Positions 58,120-64,000 of a stretch of DNA of 64,000 nucleotides are shown here, in pieces (position 1 is the stretch's first letter; each line of letters opens with the position of its first letter). The position numbers were made by a program, and so were the translations under genes. The DNA is taken from positions 62,001-126,000 of the forward strand of contig QCMG01000005.1 of the NCBI GenBank assembly GCA_003213955.1, given 5' to 3'. Below the pieces are notes generated by a model that searched no databases, had not been told where the DNA came from, and saw only the letters and a program-made list of their open reading frames with translations. This stretch comes from Prochlorococcus sp. AG-418-M08 (GTDB lineage: Bacteria; Cyanobacteriota; Cyanobacteriia; PCC-6307; Cyanobiaceae).

Positions 58120-58194
58120 TTATTTGATAACAAATTTTTCAGCACAACTTCATAATAAAGCAATAAAAAGGGTAAATAAAAGTAATCGTTTCAT
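58120..58194 (-). pseudogene. Interrupted lipoprotein remnant
   Basis: Minus strand reads MKRLLLFTLFIALL, then a TGA, then SCAEKFVIK and a stop. The lipobox LxxC is split by the stop codon. Similar signal sequences occur in the lipoprotein genes at 51962 and 51362. Confidence 0.45.
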
Positions 58195-58289
58195 TTTTTC
58201 CTTTTAATTAATCCAAAATAACTTTTACACTTTAAGAAAAAGGTTTGATTGAATTAGATGGAACTTCTACTGATATCAATGATTCGCCG

Positions 58290-58330
58290 TAATGTGATAC
58301 GGCTGATCTCATAATTAACCAGTAAAATAA
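58290..58330 (-). pseudogene. EVE gene fragment 4 (weak)
   Basis: Minus strand reads LFYWLIMRSA, resembling EVE NYWLMKSE. Flanking sequence also recalls the other fragments (ACTGATATCAATGATTCG). Marginal alone; listed because of position in the series. Confidence 0.35.
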
Positions 58331-58610
58331 GTTAACTAAAGCTTTCTCCACGAGGATTTAGTAATTAATCTACATAAGCTTATTAGTTTTGTAATAGCAA
58401 TATACAAAACTCTTATATCAACCAACCAAAACATTTGTATTTTCATGAGCAAAACTTCCTAACAAATCTCATCTCGGAGCAGACTCAATCTTTATGAAAT
58501 TGTTCAGAATATAGCCCACTCTTAAACTTTAGCTAAATAAAAATTTAAGTGATAAACCAGTTATAGGGAGAGACTCCAAAGATTTTCTTGCTAATATTTA
58601 TCTTGCTCTA
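58331..58610. other. Gap without recognised genes
   Basis: About 280 bp with no ORF that I can support, between a weak EVE fragment and the promoter block of the 58736 gene. Confidence 0.35.
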
Positions 58611-58644
58611 ACGGGATCAGTTGATTCTTTTTGATCCTCAATCC

Positions 58645-58658
58645 GTACAATTTTGTAC
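58645..58658 (+). promoter_or_regulatory. GTA-N8-TAC palindrome in shared promoter block, copy A
   Basis: GTACAATTTTGTAC, a perfect inverted repeat and perfect GTA-N8-TAC, the consensus of the nitrogen regulator NtcA. Followed by CTGTTACCGCACACAT. It lies 78 bp before the 58736 start. Related blocks precede the 48838 and 43652 starts. No clear TAN3T -10 element at the usual distance, so NtcA control is a hypothesis. Confidence 0.55.
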
Positions 58659-58735
58659 CTGTTACCGCACACATAGGAATCGTGATTACTTAACAAAATG
58701 GATTAGAACATAATTACACATAAGCTGTTAGTGTT

Positions 58736-58921
58736 ATGCATTTAGAATCAACATCTAATATTCAAGATAAGGATTTAAGAGATCTTGATCTTGCAAAGGA
58801 ATATCCAACTATACAGGATTTAATGAGAGAGCAAGGTTTATCATCAGACTTAGCTAATTACTGGGATAAGGAATGTTATAACAATCCATCTAATCCGCAT
58901 TGCTTAATTTATGATAATTAA
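58736..58921 (+). CDS. Small Cys-motif protein, KDLRDLD family (61 aa)
   Basis: Product begins MHLESTSNIQDKDLRDLDL, has a central helix (PTIQDLMREQGLSSDLANY) and ends YWDKECYNNPSNPHCLIYDN. It shares KDLRDLD with the 48338 gene and the YWxKECxxxPSNxHC ending with the 48686 gene, so it links all three. Preceded by the GTA-N8-TAC block. Confidence 0.68.
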   Translation: MHLESTSNIQDKDLRDLDLAKEYPTIQDLMREQGLSSDLANYWDKECYNNPSNPHCLIYDN

Positions 58922-59333
58922 AGTTTAACTTTTTTTAATTTTTTTATTTTCTTCACGTTCCATAAACCTTATTAGACTTTTATTTAATTTTATCAAGCTT
59001 ATTTAAAAGTTCTTATATAACTTTAGTTTTCTATTCTTTAAATACAGTTAATATTACTTGTTCATTTTTATTCCAAACTGATAATAAATAAGGTTAGCTA
59101 TAAAAATAAGTTCAAGAATATTGCTTAAATCACTTAAAACTATCTTTTTTGAGAATAAGTCAATTACAAAGTTAATAAGATCTGGATTATTTAAGCATAT
59201 TCATTGTTTGTTTATTATTTTGATTTTTATTAAAGCTTAATGATAGCAATAGATTCAGTATAATTGCCCATTGATAATAATAAATTTAAAGGGTTATATT
59301 TGTATTCGAAATTTGTAAAAGGTTTACTATTTG
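58922..59333. other. A/T-rich gap without features
   Basis: 412 bp, strongly A/T-rich, stops in all frames. Nothing recognised. Confidence 0.4.
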
Positions 59334-59417
59334 ATGATTAGATTCCTCAAACTACTTAAAAGAAGAATTGATATTTATGTAGCAGAGACTGAATTGAAAT
59401 TGATTTTAGAAAATTAA
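59334..59417 (+). CDS. Possible very small protein (27 aa)
   Basis: ATG at 59334: MIRFLKLLKRRIDIYVAETE followed by LKLILEN. Amphipathic and basic. No paralogue in the window; weak. Downstream lies a C8-T7 homopolymer run at about 59460-59474. Confidence 0.3.
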   Translation: MIRFLKLLKRRIDIYVAETELKLILEN

Positions 59418-59615
59418 GAATAGGATTTCCAAATTGCCCTATTTGCATCGATTTTTCATCCCCCCCCTTTTTTTGTTTAGTTATTACTCCTAGCAATATG
59501 TTCTTTTTTTGGAACTTTGTAAGAAGAGAATTTAAAATTGAATTTTAGGATTATTTATACTTAAAAGTTGACAACTAAGTATAAATACTTTATAAATAAA
59601 GTGTAGCTAATGCTA

Positions 59616-59702
59616 CTAAATCGTCCGATCTACAATTTGATAGACCGCAGTACGACTCAAGCCAAAGGACGGGGACTTGAGCAAGCCCTGGAGCTGCATC
59701 AT
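59616..59702 (-). pseudogene. Helix-turn-helix fragment, possibly from a recombinase
   Basis: Minus strand from ATG 59702 gives MMQLQGLLKSPSFGLSRTAV followed by YQIVDRTI and a stop. FGLSRTAVYQIV fits the recognition helix of a resolvase- or transposase-type HTH. The stretch has about 50% GC, clearly above its surroundings, which indicates different ancestry. Only this C-terminal piece remains. Confidence 0.45.
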
Positions 59703-59709
59703 GGTAAAC

Positions 59710-59802
59710 ATGTATTTCAATGGAAAGTCATTTGTATATTGCAAGAGACAAGAAGAGAAGAAAATAAAGCTTACTTATAGAGGATCTAATTATTCAAGAT
59801 AA
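59710..59802 (+). CDS. Possible DUF4278-like fragment (30 aa)
   Basis: ATG at 59710: MYFNGKSFVYCKRQEEKKIK then LTYRGSNYSR. The KLTYRGxxY element is the hallmark of DUF4278 proteins, normally at their N-terminus, so this may be a fusion or relic. Confidence 0.35.
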   Translation: MYFNGKSFVYCKRQEEKKIKLTYRGSNYSR

Positions 59803-59852
59803 AATACCTCATGTTAATGTTGGAATTTAATAAGTAATGATTTAAGAGTTAC

Positions 59853-59975
59853 TTGAAATTTTATAACTCTGCTTTTGCTCCATTCGACAAGATTATAAAT
59901 GCATTAGATTATCAAAATAGAAATCTTATAAATAAGGATTCTTGGAAGAGAGAAGAGAAAATCAACCTAGTTTGA
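59853..59975 (+). pseudogene. Open frame without a good start (40 aa)
   Basis: From TTG 59853: LKFYNSAFAPFDKIINALDY then QNRNLINKDSWKREEK. Coding-like composition, preceded in frame by FKSY and a stop. Probably a gene remnant. Confidence 0.3.
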
Positions 59976-60069
59976 ATAAGCCTAAATAATTGGTCAATTG
60001 AGATCAGTGGATCTTTATAAATTGGCACACTAATATAATTGCTATTAATTAATTAGAGATTTTTTACTT

Positions 60070-60159
60070 ATGCCATTAGACGTATTTCTGATGAATATGT
60101 GTGTTGTTGTTTTAGCCTTATTGGTCAGAAGGGAAATTAAACTTAAAAAAGCTAGGTAA
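60070..60159 (+). CDS. Very small membrane peptide, LLVRRE family, paralogue (29 aa)
   Basis: Product MPLDVFLMNMCVVVLALLVR followed by a basic tail REIKLKKAR. Paralogue of 53513-53608, with a matching upstream region (TTGCTATTAATTAA, TTAGAGATTTTTT). Confidence 0.6.
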   Translation: MPLDVFLMNMCVVVLALLVRREIKLKKAR

Positions 60160-60375
60160 AATTCATTATTTATCAAAGTTCATTCTTAAGAAAGTATGGG
60201 TGATATTGGGGTACTTTAATAATTTCAGATAAATTATTATCTTTAAAAGATTTATTTTTTATTTAATTCTCTTTTAATTTAATGACTTTAAAATATAGAA
60301 GTCTTTTATATTTATGTCTTGAATATTGAAGCCCTTTGTTTTTTTTGCTATTAAAAAATATAACTTCATAAAAAT

Positions 60376-60465
60376 ATGGCTTTAAATACTTTTTTACTTG
60401 TCTTATTAGTCATCGCAAATTTTACAAATTTATATCTGACCCATTTTAAGAAAAATAGAAGGTAG
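60376..60465 (+). CDS. Very small membrane peptide (29 aa)
   Basis: Product MALNTFLLVLLVIANFTNLY followed by LTHFKKNRR. One span and a basic tail, the same architecture as the LLVRRE peptides but not clearly homologous. Confidence 0.4.
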   Translation: MALNTFLLVLLVIANFTNLYLTHFKKNRR

Positions 60466-60534
60466 TATTGATTAACATATGAAAAAGTTGGGAGAAAAAA
60501 ATTATGATTTCAAGTGATTTTATCTGAGAATTGA

Positions 60535-60575
60535 GTGGAATTACTTTTTATTAGCAAATAGTTAGGTTATTTCAT
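60535..60575 (-). pseudogene. EVE gene N-terminal fragment 5
   Basis: Minus strand reads PNYLLIKSNST, matching EVE PNYWLMKSEP. An ATG-AAA-TAA lies just before, so the start region is broken. Followed by element B at 60601. Confidence 0.55.
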
Positions 60576-60600
60576 ATTAATTGTTTTCAAGAGAATTATA

Positions 60601-60682
60601 AATTTTGGATAAGTCTTGAATAAAATCATCAAAGGTTTGCTTTCATAAATTTATTATTATTTAAAGCTTGAAATTAGGAAAG
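60601..60682. repeat. Island element B, copy 5
   Basis: ATTTTGGATAAGTCTTG, then CATAAATTTATTATTATTTA, AAGCTTGAAATTAGGAAAGT. Elements are in a slightly different order from copy 2, with AAGCTTGAAAT at the end. Confidence 0.5.
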
Positions 60683-60703
60683 TAAATCTAATTAGATAAA
60701 CAT

Positions 60704-61417
60704 CTATCTAGGATGATTCTTTAAATGAGGCTGCAAATTATCATGCAAGATTATTTTGCTTTGAAGAATCTTAAAAGCTAAAGAATCATTTTTACAAATT
60801 TTTGTTTTAATCATCAAAGAAAAAACGCTTTGATCATGTCTATTTCCAATAAATTTCTTATGATTTAAAGTCTTGGAATCTTCATCTCTACAAATCTCTC
60901 TATTTTCTAGTAAAAAATTTAACCATTCATTTAAGAAGTTTAGTGATCTTATATTTTTTCTCCAAGCATGAAAAGTTGCTGCAAATTGTCCAGTTTTTAT
61001 TAATTCGGAATTTAAATCTAGATTAAAAGCAGAAATGATATCTCCATTTGTCCAACTCATCTCTTTGTGTATCATTTGCCAACATGCAATATCAAATTTA
61101 TTTTCAAGTATAAAATTATCTAGCCACTTTATTGGCTTGCCAGTTCTCCTTAAGCCAGATCTGCCGTCAAGATATAAAAGAATATCGTTTTCATTTAATG
61201 TGCATAATGCCTCTTTAATGATGTATGGTTTCCAGATCCAATATCCGTATCCTTTACCATAAAGTTTTGCATAGTTATTTATCTCATCAGGAAGATCTTT
61301 GGGTTTGAAGACTTTAGTTTTGCATTTGGAATAGAGATTGTTTACTGATTGAACAGTTTTTTCTGCTAATTTTATATATTCATTATTACTACCAAAACTA
61401 ATTATTGTTAATTTCAT
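60704..61417 (-). CDS. Putative glycosyltransferase (237 aa)
   Basis: N-terminal strand and helix TIISFGSNNEYIKLAEKTVQ, a GYGYWIWKPYII block and LLYLDGRSGL, which resembles the strand ending in the metal-binding acidic motif of GT-A sugar transferases; later HDQSVFSLM matches the DQ element seen in such families. Cytosolic, no signal peptide. Probably acts on cell-surface polysaccharide, typical cargo of Prochlorococcus islands. The exact family is not certain. Confidence 0.6.
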   Translation of the reverse strand: MKLTIISFGSNNEYIKLAEKTVQSVNNLYSKCKTKVFKPKDLPDEINNYAKLYGKGYGYWIWKPYIIKEALCTLNENDILLYLDGRSGLRRTGKPIKWLDNFILENKFDIACWQMIHKEMSWTNGDIISAFNLDLNSELIKTGQFAATFHAWRKNIRSLNFLNEWLNFLLENREICRDEDSKTLNHKKFIGNRHDQSVFSLMIKTKICKNDSLAFKILQSKIILHDNLQPHLKNHPR

Positions 61418-61952
61418 AATCGTAAATTTAAAAAAAGTAGGGCAATCTTTTTTGGTACAAATTTATTTCATTTATAAAAATTGATTCTTAGGCAACAATA
61501 ATTGCGAACATAATATTATTCGATTTGGTTTTATAAATTTATTATCCATCAAAACTTTTTTAATAGTAAATATATACTCAATTATGACTAGTTTAACTTG
61601 AAAATTAGCTTTTAAATATTTAATTTATTTGTGGTTTTTTTTAATTAATTCTACTTGCAAGAATTACTACACTTTTTTTAAACAAAATAGAATTTTAATT
61701 TTTTAAAGATATTTCTATTTTCTTAGCAGCATATATTCTTGAATCATATAGAATTCAATACTAAATATTTTTTAAGTTCGTTCCTATTAAAGTTAGACAA
61801 GTTACCTAGTTTAATATTAGTTTTTGGATCCTATTTATCAGTCTCATGATAGATAAGACTATGTTTTTTATGGTGAAATTTCATGTGTGTGTCTCTAAGT
61901 TTTTAAGAACATATCTGTTATTCTTGATAAATCAGGCAAAATTTAATTTTAA
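61418..61952. other. Gap with one element B relic
   Basis: 535 bp. GGTTTTATAAATTTATTATC then CATCAAAAC at 61526-61555 is a clear piece of element B (copy 6). A 31-codon frame (MFFMVKFHVCVSKFLRTYLL) runs into the next gene's start, but I do not trust it. Nothing else seen. Confidence 0.4.
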
Positions 61953-63227
61953 ATGAAATTTAATGCAATAAAAGGAACAATAAAATATTTATCCATACTT
62001 TTTTCAATGACATTACTTATGCTTTTAGGCTTTGAATATTTATTTAGAGCAGCCTTATTAATAAAAAAAAGCTTTAAAGAAGAAGATAGTAGAAATGTGG
62101 AAAAGGTTATGCAAGATCTAATAATTGCTTTTGATGGCAAATATAGTAAGGATATAATTAACGAGATAACTCCATTGGTTCAAGCTAGATTGCAATATGA
62201 TTCATGGATAGGATTGTCTAACGCAGACCATCAAAATAAATATTCTGAAGCAAAAGATGGAAGAAGACGTACTCTTAAATCATCTCTTAAATGTAATAAA
62301 CCCAAGGAAGTATGGTTTTTTGGTAGTTCTACAACCTACGGAATAGGAGTACCTTGGTTCTCTACTATCCCTTCTAAATTTGCTGAGGTTTCAGATAAAG
62401 CTGGGTTGTGTTTAAACGTTTCTAACTTTGGCGTCCCATACCATTATTCTTTTCAGGAAGTGACTTATTTGACCTCTGAACTTGCTAAAGGAAACATCAA
62501 GAAACCTGATGTCGCTATTTTTGTAGATGGTACAAATGACTTTCTTTTTGAAGGGCCATCAATAAGGAAAGATTTTGTTTTTGCTAAATCATTAAGGGGA
62601 ATTATTAAAGACACCTCAGATCCTCTAAATGATATAAATCAATTATTTATGGCTACCAGTTTAGGAGAAATTTACAAGTTTCCCATTGACTTTAATTCTA
62701 GATTAATTAACTATATTAGGTATAAAATATCTTCTAATAATAGTCCAAAATTAGATCTTAAATCTAATCAAATTAGTTTTAATTATTCTGGAATAGATAT
62801 CTCGAACTATACAGATGAACAACTTAAAGATGTCCCTATAGAAATAAAGGCAAAAGCGGTAGCTCATAACATGAAAAATACTCGTAAATTCTTATCAAGG
62901 GTTTGCAAAGTCTATTCAATAAAATGCTATCAATTTCTTCAACCCATACCTATGGTAGATTATGAACCACTTTTGAATGAAACACTTACTGATAGTAGAT
63001 TTACAAAATATCCAATAAAACAAATCGTTGTGGAGGGATATAAAATTGTAAGAGATGATTTTAGAAATGAGAGCTACCAATATCTATCTACATATGATTT
63101 AAGTCCTTTATTTCTTAACTATAAAGGAGGTATCCCATATGTTGATGCAACACATTATTCGCCTAGAGGAAGCAGCTTAATATCTGAAAATATCTTTAAA
63201 CTAATAGAGAAAGATATTAGTAAATAA
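61953..63227 (+). CDS. Membrane-anchored SGNH-like hydrolase or acyltransferase-associated protein
   Basis: A 424-residue protein with one N-terminal span (about residues 10-33). SGNH-type blocks are visible: FFGSSTTYG (Ser nucleophile, block I), VSNFGVP (Gly, block II), VDGTNDF (Asn, block III) and VDATHYSPRG (Asp/His, block V). The long spacing between blocks III and V fits the larger surface-polysaccharide-modifying members. Probably acts on the outside of the cell. Together with the glycosyltransferase it suggests cell-surface diversification. Confidence 0.7.
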   Translation: MKFNAIKGTIKYLSILFSMTLLMLLGFEYLFRAALLIKKSFKEEDSRNVEKVMQDLIIAFDGKYSKDIINEITPLVQARLQYDSWIGLSNADHQNKYSEAKDGRRRTLKSSLKCNKPKEVWFFGSSTTYGIGVPWFSTIPSKFAEVSDKAGLCLNVSNFGVPYHYSFQEVTYLTSELAKGNIKKPDVAIFVDGTNDFLFEGPSIRKDFVFAKSLRGIIKDTSDPLNDINQLFMATSLGEIYKFPIDFNSRLINYIRYKISSNNSPKLDLKSNQISFNYSGIDISNYTDEQLKDVPIEIKAKAVAHNMKNTRKFLSRVCKVYSIKCYQFLQPIPMVDYEPLLNETLTDSRFTKYPIKQIVVEGYKIVRDDFRNESYQYLSTYDLSPLFLNYKGGIPYVDATHYSPRGSSLISENIFKLIEKDISK

Positions 63228-63480
63228 TCTGTTTATAAAAAATCAAGTTAACCAGTAATTAAAAGTTGAAGACTGGAATATATTGAATATGGAAGAAAGG
63301 AATATAATATATAATAAGAACTAGATTGGAAGTAAACATCTAAATATAAAAGCTGTTTTAAAAAAACTTTTAAAAAATTTTTTGCACCTAAAGATCTTCT
63401 TTTTATGTTGAATTTGATGCTAAATCATTCTCACTAATAAAATAGGAAAAAGTTAGTTTTTTCTGGAGTAAAGACAATAA

Positions 63481-63524
63481 AAAGAGATTGAATCCCGCCT
63501 TTAAGAAACAATCTCTTTAACTTA
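63481..63524 (-). terminator. Rho-independent terminator
   Basis: Stem AAAGAGATTG/CAATCTCTTT, loop of about 19 nt; on the minus strand it is followed by a short T-run (CTTTTTATTG). It lies directly behind the frameshifted small gene at 63532-63634. Confidence 0.6.
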
Positions 63525-63531
63525 GTTATGC

Positions 63532-63634
63532 TTAGGAATAAATTAACAACTTTCGTAAATTATTGATAGTTGCTTTTAATTTAGTTGGCTGCTTAGACCA
63601 ATTTAGAAAACTTCTCTGGTGGACTATCGATCAT
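63532..63634 (-). pseudogene. Frameshifted small gene
   Basis: ATG at 63634 preceded by a strong GGAGGGG. The first frame gives MIDSPPEKFSKLV and stops after 13 residues (63593). The other frame continues coherently as WSKQPTKLKATINNLRKLLI to a stop at 63532. A single-base change would give a protein of about 33 residues; a programmed shift is the less likely alternative. Confidence 0.45.
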
Positions 63635-63715
63635 TTCTAACCCCTCCCTATCTTAAAAGGAAATTAGTACAAATAAATTTTTTTGTATATACGTAAAAAT
63701 ACTGATTTTTTAAAA

Positions 63716-64000
63716 TTATTCTTCTGCAGGAATTAGAATGGGAACATTTTTTGCTCCTATTGCTGCAAACCAAACTATTGCTTTGTCACTCTCGGCATTG
63801 CCCATTGTATGTTTGGGTGTCTTTGGGCCAACTATAAAAGAATCCCCGGCTTTATATGTAATATCATTCATCCCTTCTCTTTTTACAATAATCATACCCT
63901 GCTCAACATTACCTAATAATGGAATTGGATGAGAGTGAAGCGGTACTATTCCTCCTTCAGCTAATTCGACTCTTTGCAACCTTATTTCGGCTTTTCCTTT
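63716..64000 (-). CDS. Cupin-domain protein, partial
   Basis: A small single-domain cupin, open to the right edge, so its N-terminus is missing; a TTG at 63979 is only an internal codon. Motif 1 is GGIVPLHSHPIPLLGNVEQG (His-x-His and distal Glu) and motif 2 AGDSFIVGPKTPKHTMGN (His). The metal ligands are therefore present. Substrate unknown. Confidence 0.75.
   Translation of the reverse strand, partial: KGKAEIRLQRVELAEGGIVPLHSHPIPLLGNVEQGMIIVKREGMNDITYKAGDSFIVGPKTPKHTMGNAESDKAIVWFAAIGAKNVPILIPAEE

Noticed and set aside
59459-59474. C8-T7 homopolymer run as a terminator or phase-variable tract
   Set aside because: No hairpin stem before it and no gene frame across it; only a possible sequencing-sensitive site.
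61856-61954. A 31-codon frame (MFFMVKFHVCVSKFLRTYLL) upstream of the SGNH gene
   Set aside because: No ribosome binding site, composition of non-coding DNA, and it merely runs into the next start.
63247-63265. Another EVE fragment (minus-strand FNYWLT)
   Set aside because: Only five residues match and the flanking context of the other fragments is missing.
41447-64000. CRISPR array, given the many repeats
   Set aside because: Repeats are dispersed, variable in length and lie around genes. There is no regular repeat-spacer pattern and no cas gene.

Overview
The window (about 31% GC by eye, tightly packed genes, cyanobacterial gene families throughout) looks like the chromosome of a high-light-adapted Prochlorococcus marinus. 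Supporting signs are the split ATP synthase operons of cyanobacteria, PSRP-3/Ycf65, DUF3143, DUF1818, DUF2811, DUF3326, PII, a two-gene HLIP cassette and a biotin operon with a BioK-type esterase. The strain cannot be fixed from the sequence alone.

Left two thirds (1 to about 41.4 kb) is conserved core. In order it holds: rsmG (cut by the window edge), a membrane DnaJ, the overlapping biotin operon bioF-bioK-bioC-bioD-bioA, a Ski2-type helicase, fumC, purB, tlyA, glnB, queF, the System II cytochrome c assembly pair ccdA-ccs1, and ftsW. The ATP synthase operon follows (atpI, a, c, b', b, delta, alpha, gamma). Then come a ferredoxin, a DUF3326 protein, a translationally coupled run CBS-protein/GTPase/nadD/nadE, pepP, PSRP-3, the beta-epsilon ATP synthase operon, groES-groEL, secG, gpmI, pyrR, an Hsp70-like protein, rpoZ and an EVE-domain gene.

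Right third (about 41.45 to 64 kb) is a genomic island. Gene density drops. Most genes encode proteins of 26 to 100 residues, many with one membrane span or a lipobox, and several are paralogous pairs. Recognisable functions are few: a PsbN-like protein with a His-rich tail, a cupredoxin, a DsrE-like protein, two overlapping HLIPs, DUF3721, a DUF3764-like protein, a putative glycosyltransferase, an SGNH-like membrane protein and cupins. No complete integrase or transposase is visible, only a GC-richer helix-turn-helix fragment.

The island is full of repeats. (1) Fragments of the first codons of the bordering EVE gene recur at 43.37, 47.6, 49.1, 58.3 (weak) and 60.55 kb. The clear copies end in stops soon after the NYWLxKS block, and two give 14-codon ORFs; they are often followed by a second shared element. 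This suggests the 5' end of that gene has been used repeatedly as an integration or recombination site. (2) A segment of about 430 bp, with no evident ORF and its own terminator, is present as an inverted pair flanking 44.2-50.3 kb: a candidate long ncRNA. (3) A 20-bp leader motif lies upstream of at least six minus-strand small genes. (4) Another upstream block with a GTA-N8-TAC palindrome precedes three small genes. (5) Two modules of about 300 and 350 bp are duplicated directly, each carrying a small gene. Together these look like a mosaic built from repeated insertion and shuffling of small gene cassettes with their own promoters and leaders.
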